Positions 50,414 through 58,390 of a stretch of 64,000 bases of DNA are shown here, in pieces. The DNA is taken from assembly GCF_020911865.1 (NCBI RefSeq), contig NZ_CP087131.1, forward strand, positions 3,038,001 to 3,102,000, written 5' to 3'. A program made the position numbers and the translations under genes. This DNA is from Chryseobacterium sp. C-71 (lineage in GTDB: Bacteria > Bacteroidota > Bacteroidia > Flavobacteriales > Weeksellaceae). Under the pieces are notes generated by a model. It did no database searches and was not told where the DNA came from. It worked only from the letters and a program-made list of their open reading frames with translations. How positions within the stretch are numbered: the stretch's first letter is position 1; every line of letters starts with the position of its first letter.

Positions 50414-50704
50414 ATGATTAACATTTCAAAACTCAACAAAGAATTCGAAAGCCGCGTAAGATTGGGCATTATGTCCGTTCTGATGGTTAACGACTGGGTT
50501 GATTTTTCTGAAATGAAAAGTTTGCTGGAAATCACAGACGGGAATATGGCAAGTCATAGCAATGCGTTGGAAAAAGCCAATTACATTGAAGTTAAAAAAG
50601 AATTTGTCGGTAAAAAGCCAAAAACTTCGTACCGTGTAACTCAAAACGGGAGAATTGCTTTTACAGAACATTTAGATGCCTTAGAAAAATTGATAGGCAG
50701 ATAA
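50414..50704 (+). CDS. Winged-helix transcriptional regulator (HTH_34/MarR-like)
   Basis: Small DNA-binding protein of 96 residues. LNKEFESRVRLGIMSVLMVN is followed by the helix-turn-helix SEMKSLLEITDGNMASHSNALEKANYI (about residues 36-62) and the wing KKEFVGKKPKTSYRVTQNGR. This is the PF13601-type winged helix. Two matching ACTTTG-N5-CAAAGT palindromes, one before the module and one right after this gene, are its probable binding sites, so it likely represses its own operon and the gene at 50770. Confidence 0.88.
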   Translation: MINISKLNKEFESRVRLGIMSVLMVNDWVDFSEMKSLLEITDGNMASHSNALEKANYIEVKKEFVGKKPKTSYRVTQNGRIAFTEHLDALEKLIGR

Positions 50705-50727
50705 ACTCTATATTTTTTTGAAAATTC

Positions 50728-50744
50728 ACTTTGAAATACAAAGT
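50728..50744 (+). promoter_or_regulatory. Palindromic operator, second copy (ACTTTG-AAATA-CAAAGT)
   Basis: ACTTTG (50728-50733) and CAAAGT (50739-50744) with a 5-base spacer, the same design as the site at 49420-49438. It is 25 bases before the ATG at 50770. Confidence 0.7.
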
Positions 50745-50769
50745 ACTTTATAGATTAAAATTAAATAAA

Positions 50770-51060
50770 ATGACTACACAAAAACAAATAACTCTGGCAA
50801 TTTTTGCGGTACCGGCTCTCTTGATGGCGGCGGCATTTTTAGGAAACCTTTTTATAGAAGGCTGGAACTGGTCAAGATTTGATTTTATCTTGGCGGCAAT
50901 ACTGCTTTTCGGAACGGCTGGTTTAATCAGCTTGGTGAGAGCTATCGTTAAAAACAGCAATTACAAAATCTTAATTAGTTTCTTAATTGTTGTGATTCTT
51001 ATTTTGGTTTGGATGGAATTGGCAGTTGGTCTTTTCGGAACTCCGTTCGCAGGAAGCTAA
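50770..51060 (+). CDS. Small membrane protein (96 aa)
   Basis: Membrane protein with three helices (TLAIFAVPALLMAAAFLGNL, FILAAILLFGTAGLISLV, ILISFLIVVILILVWMELA). GWNWSRFDF lies in the first loop. I start at ATG 50770, since the palindromic operator at 50728-50744 would otherwise fall inside the coding frame. Probably controlled by the winged-helix regulator just upstream. Function unknown. Confidence 0.75.
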   Translation: MTTQKQITLAIFAVPALLMAAAFLGNLFIEGWNWSRFDFILAAILLFGTAGLISLVRAIVKNSNYKILISFLIVVILILVWMELAVGLFGTPFAGS

Positions 51061-51190
51061 TGTACTTTTCCCAATAATCAAAGATGAAAATTTTCTCGCA
51101 GATTAAGCTGATTCCGCAGATTTTTTATCCTGTTGAAATCTGGATAATCTGTGAGAGTTTAAAGCAAAATAATCATATCAACCTTACATC

Positions 51191-52039
51191 ATGACCAGAA
51201 AACATTTTCTAAAAAGACTCATGCAGCTTTCTGCGGTCGGAGCTTTGCCTTTTCTCTATTCATGGCAGATCGAACCATTTTGGGTAGAATTTGTTGAAAG
51301 AAAACTGCCCATAAAAAATTTACCTGAACATCTTGAAGGGAAAATATTAATGCAGATTTCAGATCTACATGTTGGAAACCGTTTCGATTGGAATTTTTTG
51401 ATTGAATCTTTTCAAAAAGCCCAAAATTACAGTCCTGATTTTGTGGTCTACACCGGAGATTATGTGAATCACGGAACTTCAGAAGATCATGAAAGCCTGA
51501 AAAAAGTAATGGCAAAAGCAATTTATGGAAAACTGGGAACATTCGGGATTCTCGGTAATCACGATTATGGAAAAACCTGGAAAGATCTCGGTTCTTCAAA
51601 AGAGATTTGCTGTATTCTTCAAAACAATGGTGTTACCATGTTGAATAACGAGCAAGTAGAATCTCACGGTTTAAACATTATCGGCTTCGACGATTTATGG
51701 TCACCCAATTTTGATCCGATGAAAGTGATGAAAAATTACAATCCCGAAAAAGCGAATCTCGTGCTTTGTCATAATCCTGATGTCTGCGATAAAGACGTAT
51801 GGAACGGTTATCAAGGCTGGATTTTGAGCGGTCATACTCACGGCGGACAATGCAGAATTCCCGGATTGATTACACCGATTCTTCCCGTGGAAAATAGAAA
51901 ATATGTTTCTGGAGAAATTGATTTGAAAGATGGTAGGATGCTTTATATCAACCGTGCAATCGGCCATTCTTTTCAGGTAAGGTTTATGGTGAGGCCAGAG
52001 ATTACGGTTTTTAAACTTTGTCGAGATGAAAAAATTTGA
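51191..52039 (+). CDS. Metallophosphoesterase, YaeI-like, membrane-associated
   Basis: Calcineurin-like phosphoesterase of 282 residues. MTRKHFLKRLMQLSAVGALP resembles a weak export signal or membrane anchor. Metal ligands are in ISDLHVG, YTGDYVNHG, ILGNHDYG, LCHNPDV and SGHTHGGQCRIPG, all in the expected order. Related proteins hydrolyse lipid-linked or cyclic phosphodiesters. Substrate unknown. The next gene overlaps its end by 14 bases. Confidence 0.9.
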   Translation: MTRKHFLKRLMQLSAVGALPFLYSWQIEPFWVEFVERKLPIKNLPEHLEGKILMQISDLHVGNRFDWNFLIESFQKAQNYSPDFVVYTGDYVNHGTSEDHESLKKVMAKAIYGKLGTFGILGNHDYGKTWKDLGSSKEICCILQNNGVTMLNNEQVESHGLNIIGFDDLWSPNFDPMKVMKNYNPEKANLVLCHNPDVCDKDVWNGYQGWILSGHTHGGQCRIPGLITPILPVENRKYVSGEIDLKDGRMLYINRAIGHSFQVRFMVRPEITVFKLCRDEKI

Positions 52040-52316
52040 ACTCAATAATGTTGCATTAATTTATTTCTGCATCAGCTGGTTGATTGGGTTGGTAATTATA
52101 TTATTAATTGTATTTAAAACGCAGGATGATCTAGCATATAGTCTACTTTTTTTATCTGCATTGAATTCAATTGTAAATACTTTTTCAATAGTACTTCTCT
52201 TTGTTTTTTATTATGTATTTCCTGAAAATAAAACAGAATTTAAGAACTCAGCGGTTTTACTATTCTTCAATTTTTCCAATTTTTTATTTCTGTACTTCAT
52301 TATTTCACTCATTTAA
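52026..52316 (+). CDS. Small membrane protein (96 aa)
   Basis: Three helices (NVALIYFCISWLIGLVIILL, NTFSIVLLFVFYYVF, LFFNFSNFLFLYFIISLI). Overlaps the phosphoesterase gene by 14 bases, so translation is probably coupled. Not recognised. Confidence 0.65.
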   Translation: MKKFELNNVALIYFCISWLIGLVIILLIVFKTQDDLAYSLLFLSALNSIVNTFSIVLLFVFYYVFPENKTEFKNSAVLLFFNFSNFLFLYFIISLI

Positions 52317-52326
52317 ATTAAAATTT

Positions 52327-52626
52327 ATGAAAAATTCAATCATCAAAAATATAGGAAACTACACTTTCACATTGTTTTTTCTTCTTGGAAATGTCTGCCT
52401 TTTCGGATACTTGATTACGAAAGTTGATGCTTTTGCCGCTTCTGGATTTACGCTTTTACAATTTGCGATACCCATTAATTTATTTGTTATTCTGTGTCTA
52501 CTGATTTATGGTCTATTCAGGAAGCCTAAACTCAAAATTTGTATGAAAGCATCATTAATAATCTGTATTAATATTCCTATTGCGGTTCTGTATTTCTACA
52601 TAGGATTATCACTTCTAAACTTATAA
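52327..52626 (+). CDS. Small membrane protein (99 aa)
   Basis: Three helices (FTLFFLLGNVCLFGYLITKV, LLQFAIPINLFVILCLLIYG, ASLIICINIPIAVLYFYIGL). I chose ATG 52327; a longer frame from 52201 overlaps the previous gene. Not recognised, probably part of the run 52026-53024. Confidence 0.65.
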   Translation: MKNSIIKNIGNYTFTLFFLLGNVCLFGYLITKVDAFAASGFTLLQFAIPINLFVILCLLIYGLFRKPKLKICMKASLIICINIPIAVLYFYIGLSLLNL

Positions 52627-52637
52627 TTATTTTAAAA

Positions 52638-53024
52638 ATGAAAGAGACTTTAAATCTTACAGAATCACAAATTAAAAATTGGTGGAGTGAGAAAAGAACT
52701 AATTATAATTTAGGATTGGTTGTTTCGGGAATACTTGCTTTTGTTTTATACGTAATTCTCGGGGTAAATCTCATTATGCCATACGACGATGATTTTGAAA
52801 TAACATTATTTACTATTGTGCCTCAGGGAATTGGTTATCTGGTCATGATTTTAATTGCCAATTTATTGTATTCTTTGGGTGTTTCCTGCGATCTTAATTA
52901 TAATAAAGAGAATACCGAAAAATTTCGAAAAAATCTTTTTCACCTGGGCTTTTGGATCTCGGTTTCCCTGCCATTTTTAGCTCCTTTAGGGATTTTGATT
53001 TCCTACTTTTTAGAATTTTATTAA
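52638..53024 (+). CDS. Membrane protein (128 aa)
   Basis: Protein with a soluble N-terminus (MKETLNLTESQIKNWWSEKR) and three helices (LGLVVSGILAFVLYVILGVN, VPQGIGYLVMILIANLLYSL, GFWISVSLPFLAPLGILISY). No known family. Eleven bases before the Coq4-like gene. Confidence 0.65.
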   Translation: MKETLNLTESQIKNWWSEKRTNYNLGLVVSGILAFVLYVILGVNLIMPYDDDFEITLFTIVPQGIGYLVMILIANLLYSLGVSCDLNYNKENTEKFRKNLFHLGFWISVSLPFLAPLGILISYFLEFY

Positions 53025-53034
53025 ATAAATAACT

Positions 53035-53520
53035 ATGAAAAAACTACGCATCCGATTTATCGTTTTCATGTACGAAAATTCACAGAAACAGTACAGGAAA
53101 TATTTTAAAAAGAAAAAAAGACAATGGCAGTTCAGCGAAAAACAACTGTTGAGCTTCAGTGAAGATTCATTGGGAAGAACGTTGGGAGAATTTTACTACA
53201 ATCACGGTTTTAGAATGATTCCCAAAATGGAAAACCATGACGTCTATCATTTAATTACTGATTGCAGTACTAATGTGCAGGATGAAATTGCGATGCAATA
53301 TCTGCTTTTTGGCAACGGAAAACGAAGTGCCTATCTTTTAGGTGTTCTTGCTTTAGGAACCATTGTTTTCCCAGAGTATTTTAAAATTTATTTAAAGGCT
53401 TTCCGTAAAGGACAAAACATGAAAGCTTTTCATCATTGGGATTTTGAAGAACTTCTTTGGCAAAATTTCGATAATCTCAAAGAGTTCATCCGTCAAAAAG
53501 AAACGCCGGTTTTATATTAA
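53035..53520 (+). CDS. Coq4-like protein
   Basis: Soluble protein of 161 residues of the Coq4 family. The zinc motif HDxxH-x11-E is complete: His68, Asp69, His72 and Glu84 in NHDVYHLITDCSTN then VQDE. LGRTLGEFYYNHGF and YLLGVLALGTIVFPEYF fit the helical fold. Coq4 in eukaryotes and proteobacteria acts in ubiquinone synthesis, but Bacteroidota use menaquinone, so the role here must be different. Lies between small membrane proteins and a DUF4173 protein. Confidence 0.75.
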   Translation: MKKLRIRFIVFMYENSQKQYRKYFKKKKRQWQFSEKQLLSFSEDSLGRTLGEFYYNHGFRMIPKMENHDVYHLITDCSTNVQDEIAMQYLLFGNGKRSAYLLGVLALGTIVFPEYFKIYLKAFRKGQNMKAFHHWDFEELLWQNFDNLKEFIRQKETPVLY

Positions 53521-53562
53521 ACTAGGCTTCAACTTTATCCTTAACCTCAAAAAAAATTCCTT

Positions 53563-54936
53563 ATGAAAACACATCATTATATATTTCTTACAACCGCCAT
53601 CTTTGTAGCACTTTTTTACAACGAAAATATCGGGCTCAATCTCGGGATTTTAGCGATTGTATATTCTGTACTCACTGTTTTTAAAACTCCTGAGAAAAAT
53701 AGGAAGAGAACCTTTATGATTCTTTTGGTAACCAGTATTTTTTCGGGTATTGCTTTTGCGTGGTACGGAGATTTTGCTTCATTTTTGGCGGTGGTAAGTT
53801 CACTTTTGCTGCTTTCTTACCGTTCGCAAAACAAGAGAATGAAAATTCTTTTACTGATCCCGGTTTTTGTAGTCAATTGCTTTACTTTTATCTGTAGAGT
53901 TTTCAATTTAGATAAATGGCTTCCAAAACGGAATGCTTCAGGTCTTTGGCAGAAAGTTTTAGCATTTGTTTTAATTCCGCTTATTTTTATTTCGATTTTC
54001 TTTGGAATTTACTCTGCGGGAAGCGATCATTTTGCAAGCATTTTTACAGATTATGAGTTGGATGTTAATTTTTGGCAATTGTTGTGTATTTCCATTTTAG
54101 GTTTTTTTATAGCTTTCAATTATTGGAATTATTCTGTGGAGAAATTGATTTACAAACAAAACCATATTCTCGAAAACGAATTTGAAGCTAAAGATAAAAT
54201 TCAAAGAGCAACATATTCTTTTTTAGATTTAAATTCTGAAAGAATGAGCGGTGTGATCTCATTTTTTTGCCTGAATATTTTATTGCTGGCGTTTATTTTT
54301 ACTTTCAATTACGAGCAATTCGTAGAAATCCCAAAAACAACCATTCAGCTAGGAGAAGAAACTCACGAACGGGTAAATGCGGTCATTTTATCGATCATCA
54401 TGGCAATTTTAGTAATTATGCTGTATTTTAAAGGTGGCTTCAACTTCGATGTAAAAGCAAAATCATTAAAATTATTAGCGAAAATCTGGATTTTTTTAAA
54501 TGCGATTTTAATTATTTCAGCGTTCATAAAAAATACTGAATATATAGTAGACATGGGCTTGACCTATAAAAAAATAGGCGTTTATGCTTTTCTTACATTG
54601 TCGTTGATTGGCTTGATTCTTACTTTCATTAAAATCCACACAAAAAAAACAAACGCATATCTCTTCAACTCAATGGTCTGGTATTTTTATGGAACAGTTT
54701 TAGCTTGCAGTTACATCAATTGGGGCGGATTGATTACTTCTCAAAATATGAAGAGAGATGATTTTGCCATCAATTATCATTTACAATCCATTAATTTCAG
54801 TGAAAAATATTTGTTGAAATATGCTGAAGAAAAACAAAACACACCGTTGAAAAAAGAGATTCTAGAAAAAGTTAAAACTGAAAAATCAGAGACATTTCTT
54901 TCGAAAATCCTTTACTATGAAACCATTCGTGAATAA
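53563..54936 (+). CDS. DUF4173 multi-pass membrane protein
   Basis: Membrane protein of 457 residues with about eleven helices. The domain-defining part is THERVNAVILSIIMAILVIM, LYFKGGFNF, LAKIWIFLNAILIISAFIKN and GLTYKKIGVYAFLTLSLIGL, followed by FIKIHTKKTNAYLFNSMVWY. DUF4173 proteins often occur with two-component or ECF regulatory genes; none is adjacent here. The C-terminal 80 residues are soluble. Function unknown. Confidence 0.82.
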   Translation: MKTHHYIFLTTAIFVALFYNENIGLNLGILAIVYSVLTVFKTPEKNRKRTFMILLVTSIFSGIAFAWYGDFASFLAVVSSLLLLSYRSQNKRMKILLLIPVFVVNCFTFICRVFNLDKWLPKRNASGLWQKVLAFVLIPLIFISIFFGIYSAGSDHFASIFTDYELDVNFWQLLCISILGFFIAFNYWNYSVEKLIYKQNHILENEFEAKDKIQRATYSFLDLNSERMSGVISFFCLNILLLAFIFTFNYEQFVEIPKTTIQLGEETHERVNAVILSIIMAILVIMLYFKGGFNFDVKAKSLKLLAKIWIFLNAILIISAFIKNTEYIVDMGLTYKKIGVYAFLTLSLIGLILTFIKIHTKKTNAYLFNSMVWYFYGTVLACSYINWGGLITSQNMKRDDFAINYHLQSINFSEKYLLKYAEEKQNTPLKKEILEKVKTEKSETFLSKILYYETIRE

Positions 54937-54982
54937 GGTAAGGTGATTGAAATGGATTGTTTCTTCATAAAAAAATATTCAA

Positions 54983-55507
54983 ATGAAAAAATCAATCTTA
55001 TTCATAATTCCTTTAATGATTTTATCATGCAAAAAGGAAGCGGCAGTTTCGGATATGGCACAAAAAGATTCTTCGGTTGTCAATGAGTTGCCAACTCCTC
55101 AATCGAGATTAGATTCTGTAAATATGCCTGAAGGTGATTCTTTAATCAAAAAAGATTCTGTCAATAAAGAATTGGTAAGAGAGGAAAAAGATAAAGTAAT
55201 CATCATAACGAAAGACGGAAGCGATCCTTTTAAAATCGATGAAGAATTTACCGACAAACATGATAAGCTGATTTTGAAGATTGTTAATTTCAATAAGTCT
55301 AAGATTGCAGCAAAAATTACCACAAAACAGCAGGATTTTAATATCAGATTTAATCAAATCAAACTTCCTGACGGCAAAATGGATGGACCATTTATGAGAG
55401 AAATTACCTATAATGTTCCTACATCTGGTGAATTGTGGTTGATTATCGGGAAAAATAATATGGCAGACGGTAAAACCACGGGCAGTTTTTCTGTGAACGT
55501 AGAATAG
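54983..55507 (+). CDS. Lipoprotein of unknown function (174 aa)
   Basis: Signal peptide ends MILSC (Cys16), followed by KKEAAVSD. A charged linker of about 55 residues leads to a beta domain (DKHDKLILKIVNFNKSKIAA, REITYNVPTSGELWLIIGKN), plausibly a small carbohydrate- or membrane-binding sandwich. Downstream of the DUF4173 gene by 46 bases. Not recognised. Confidence 0.7.
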   Translation: MKKSILFIIPLMILSCKKEAAVSDMAQKDSSVVNELPTPQSRLDSVNMPEGDSLIKKDSVNKELVREEKDKVIIITKDGSDPFKIDEEFTDKHDKLILKIVNFNKSKIAAKITTKQQDFNIRFNQIKLPDGKMDGPFMREITYNVPTSGELWLIIGKNNMADGKTTGSFSVNVE

Positions 55508-55625
55508 ATTTGGTATAATTTCTGCAAATCAAAACTTCTAAAATTTAATTGTTATGAAGTCATCAGCTTCAAAATTGTATTTATACAAATGATGGCAGCA
55601 TGACACCTTAAAATAAATATCTATT

Positions 55626-56141
55626 ATGAAAAACATATTTTCAGCAGCAATCATTGCTTCGACGGCTTTGGTAAGTTGCGGAACCGTGCAGTCGGTTATT
55701 CAGAATACATTTCCTTATACGGCAAATGTTTTAGTTTCTACGGGAGTTCCTGCAAACAAAGAAGTCTCGTCTACAGCAACAGCAACCAATGTTCAAACTT
55801 GGTTTGGCGGAAATAATAATGCCCAGATAAAAGACGTCAGGATTTCTGATGCCAAAATATCAGTAGTTTCTCCTACAGGTGGAAATTTGAGTTCCTTAAA
55901 ATCAATAAAGGTTTACATTTCATCTACCGGGACTAATGAAAGGTTGGTGGCTTCAAGATCTGATATAACTTCAAGTTCATCAAGTTTAAATTTAGATTTA
56001 AACAGCGAGACAGGATTTTTGGACGAGGTCGTAAAAAGCACAGGCGTTACGGTAAGAACCGTCTACGAACTAAAAAACCAAACGTCTACTGATATGAATC
56101 TGAAAGTGGCATTGAATTTTAGTAGTGTGCCAGTAAGATAG
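55626..56141 (+). CDS. Lipoprotein of unknown function (171 aa)
   Basis: Signal peptide ends TALVSC (about Cys19), then GTVQSVIQNTFPYTANVLVS. The rest is a beta-rich domain with KDVRISDAKISVVSPTGGNL and LKVALNFSSVPVR, similar in style to LEA14/WHy-like or minor fimbrial anchors, without a firm match. Own transcription unit, ending at a strong bidirectional terminator. Confidence 0.7.
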   Translation: MKNIFSAAIIASTALVSCGTVQSVIQNTFPYTANVLVSTGVPANKEVSSTATATNVQTWFGGNNNAQIKDVRISDAKISVVSPTGGNLSSLKSIKVYISSTGTNERLVASRSDITSSSSSLNLDLNSETGFLDEVVKSTGVTVRTVYELKNQTSTDMNLKVALNFSSVPVR

Positions 56142-56163
56142 ATTATCAATAATTAAAAAAGAT

Positions 56164-56204
56164 AAAATGCTTTCTCAGAATTTTGAGAAAGCATTTTTTT
56201 ATGT
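56164..56204. terminator. Bidirectional terminator between convergent genes
   Basis: AAAATGCTTTCTCA (56164-56177) and TGAGAAAGCATTTT (56184-56197) form a 14-bp perfect stem, with T runs on both strands. Confidence 0.9.
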
Positions 56205-56225
56205 TGAAGTGTTTATTATTAAATT

Positions 56226-57146
56226 TTATTTAATTCTATAAATAGATAGTTCTGCAGAAGAATCACTTAAAACACCTGCTGCTAAACCACCTGTAACAAC
56301 TCCAAATCTCACTCTGTCTCCAGCCGTGAATTGATAGATATGACTGATTTGTCCTTGCGTTAATGCTAGATTAGCGAGTGTTAACCCACCAAGTACAGGA
56401 AGTCCTGATAAAGCCACTAAATTGATCCCTCCAAAATACCTGTAGTCAACAGCTGTTGCGGTATTTGCAGCTGCCCCCGACGCTGTTTTTGTAATGATAA
56501 TTCCGGGGCGGTTTGCACCTAGAAGCTCAAGCCTCAAGCCTTGACCTGTACGGTAGCTGTAATTAATTTGATATATACCTGTTGAAGGAACGGTATAGTA
56601 TGAATCTGTTGCGGTTGTTGTGATTTGTCCAGAAGTAATATCTACGTTTGTATCTGGAAGAGTGGTAGTGGTTGGTAAAGTAATATTTTGTATACTACTG
56701 CCAAGTAAATTTATTCCTAAATTTAATAAAGATAATGTTCCTCTGACTCTACTTGCATACGCTCCATCTCCTGCTACTCCACCTCCAGGAGCTGCTGGGC
56801 CATCTGGCAATACCTGCCAAAGTCCTGTGCCGTTTGAATTGGGTTGTAAGTGATCATAAATATATAATCCCCGGCTTGTAACACCCGTTGTTTTAGGTTC
56901 TGTTGTGACTGTTACAGGAGTAGTTACATAAACAATTGCACCATCTTGATCAGGTCCGTAATTGCTGGTATTCAATCTTAGTTGGTCACCCGTTACTCTG
57001 GGTGGAATAATTCCGTCGGCTTTGGTTGCGTCTGTTCCTCTTTGAACGTCTAATGTTGCTTTGGGATCCGATGTGTTAATTCCCACTTGTGCGTTAATTC
57101 CGTATCCTATTATCAATAGGAAGGATAGTAAATAATGCTTTTTCAT
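56226..57146 (-). CDS. Secreted protein with VGINTSDPKATLDV head and C1q-like tail
   Basis: Exported protein of 306 residues. Signal peptide ends YGINAQ and is followed by VGINTSDPKATLDVQRG, the same type of N-terminal motif as in the paralogues at 14485-16823. VPSTGIYQINYSYRTGQGLR and FTAGDRVRFGVVTGGLAAGV in the last 120 residues look like a C1q/TNF-like jelly roll. No T9SS sorting domain. A surface-structural role is probable but unproved. Confidence 0.75.
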   Translation of the reverse strand: MKKHYLLSFLLIIGYGINAQVGINTSDPKATLDVQRGTDATKADGIIPPRVTGDQLRLNTSNYGPDQDGAIVYVTTPVTVTTEPKTTGVTSRGLYIYDHLQPNSNGTGLWQVLPDGPAAPGGGVAGDGAYASRVRGTLSLLNLGINLLGSSIQNITLPTTTTLPDTNVDITSGQITTTATDSYYTVPSTGIYQINYSYRTGQGLRLELLGANRPGIIITKTASGAAANTATAVDYRYFGGINLVALSGLPVLGGLTLANLALTQGQISHIYQFTAGDRVRFGVVTGGLAAGVLSDSSAELSIYRIK

Positions 57147-57372
57147 ATTTTTTTTGTATTGTTTTGGTTTGTTAAATTTAATTAAAAAAATATGTATAAA
57201 GCAAAAATTAGTTTGTTTTTTTGATTAAAATTTCACATAATTGCGTTTATGTTAATGAATTACGAATGTTACTTTTTGTTACTATTCAATTTTGAGGGAT
57301 ATAAATGTGGTACGTAATAATCCCTATAAGTGAATTATTATTGTGGTTTTAGCCTGAAAAATGTGTGTGGAG

Positions 57373-57822
57373 TTAGTTTTTAGAAATAGAATCCATCACG
57401 ATGGTAACCGGACCATCATTTGTTAATGAAACTTTCATATCTGCACCAAAGATTCCGCTTTCGGTTTTTAACCCGGATTTTGCAATTTCTTCTTTGAAAT
57501 AATCGAATAGAGGAATGGCTTTATCAGGCTTGGCAGCTTTGATAAAAGAGGGGCGGTTGCCTTTTTTGTAATCAGCAATCAATGTAAATTGGCTGATGCA
57601 GAGAATTTCTCCAGAAATGTCTTTTATAGAAAGATTGAGTTTTTCATTTTCGTCCCCGAAAATTCTGAGATTTAAGATTTTTTGAATCAACCAATCGGCG
57701 TCGGTTTTTTCGTCTTGCTCGTCAATGCCAATGAGAAGCATCAGTCCTTTCCCGATTTCTCCAACGATTTTACCATCTACTTTTACGCTCGCTTCAGAAA
57801 CTCTTTGGATGACGGCTTTCAT
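57373..57822 (-). CDS. dtd: D-aminoacyl-tRNA deacylase Dtd
   Basis: Proofreading enzyme of 149 residues that hydrolyses D-aminoacyl-tRNAs, and glycine mischarged on tRNA-Ala. MKAVIQRVSEASVKVDGKIV at the start, LCISQFTLIADYKKGNRPSF (the SQFT motif with the catalytic Thr) and SLTNDGPVTIVMDS (the cross-subunit Gly-Pro motif, here GPVT) are all present. Normal length. Follows the lipoprotein gene directly on the minus strand, with its ATG adjoining that stop codon. Confidence 0.96.
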   Translation of the reverse strand: MKAVIQRVSEASVKVDGKIVGEIGKGLMLLIGIDEQDEKTDADWLIQKILNLRIFGDENEKLNLSIKDISGEILCISQFTLIADYKKGNRPSFIKAAKPDKAIPLFDYFKEEIAKSGLKTESGIFGADMKVSLTNDGPVTIVMDSISKN

Positions 57823-58281
57823 TTAATTATAAATATTTAAGTTTTTGGTTCCGGCGTCATAATTCCAGAAATAAGTCTTCGGAGGAACCGAAGAGATGGC
57901 GGTTGGCTGACCTGAAATTAGTATCCAGGTCGCATTATCTTTCGGGCAAACAATACTGATGTTGTCTTTAATTTCTAAAGTAGTATTGTTGTCGGGGCAA
58001 ATGTGTGGAGCATTTCGATCATAAACTTTAAACGATGCCGGGGAATCGGCAGTTCTCACAACAATAAGTCCGCGTGTTCCGGATTGCTGTTCATCAATGT
58101 AAATCGGTTGTCCTACGAAGTTGAGGTTGTTATATGTAGCAAGATTTAAATTCAAATTTACATTGATGGGAGAGTTAGGAAAACAGCTTACCGTATCTTC
58201 ACGGCTGCTGCATGAGTTTACGTTTAATAAACTGAAAGTCAATAAGATGAAAAATGATATGATTGAGAAAGTTTTTTTCAT
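57823..58281 (-). CDS. Lipoprotein with degenerate Rieske-like domain
   Basis: Lipoprotein of 152 residues; the signal ends LLNVNSC with the lipidated Cys near residue 24. The body follows the order of a Rieske domain: FKVYDRNAPHICPDN, SIVCPKDNATWILISGQPTA and a final YFWNYD. A functional Rieske site needs CxH and CxxH; here the first Cys is Ala (APH) and the second His is Asp (CPKD), so it should not bind a 2Fe-2S centre normally. Two Cys remain that could form a disulfide. I start at 58281, since the frame from 58314 lacks a clean signal. Confidence 0.7.
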   Translation of the reverse strand: MKKTFSIISFFILLTFSLLNVNSCSSREDTVSCFPNSPINVNLNLNLATYNNLNFVGQPIYIDEQQSGTRGLIVVRTADSPASFKVYDRNAPHICPDNNTTLEIKDNISIVCPKDNATWILISGQPTAISSVPPKTYFWNYDAGTKNLNIYN

Positions 58282-58298
58282 TAGAATATAAATTTTTA

Positions 58299-58306
58299 TA
58301 TATTTG
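58299..58306 (+). promoter_or_regulatory. Putative -7 element TATATTTG of the greA transcript
   Basis: Perfect TAnnTTTG match. It would start transcription at about 58313, leaving a leader of about 78 bases before greA. No clear -33 TTG at the usual distance. Confidence 0.5.
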
Positions 58307-58339
58307 TAAAACAATAACGATTAACACGCAAAAACATTG

Positions 58340-58366
58340 TCCGACAAATGTCGGATTATTTTTTTA
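58340..58366 (+). terminator. Terminator hairpin in the greA leader
   Basis: TCCGACA (58340-58346) pairs perfectly with TGTCGGA (58349-58355), then TTA and seven T. It lies about 27 bases downstream of the predicted start site and 25 bases before the greA ATG, so most transcripts could end here as a short RNA. Confidence 0.65.
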
Positions 58367-58390
58367 TACTAAAACTAAATTTTTAAAATT

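Noticed and set aside
52201-52326. N-terminal extension of the 99-residue membrane protein
   Set aside because: It overlaps the upstream gene almost fully and reads as out-of-frame translation of a hydrophobic coding stretch.
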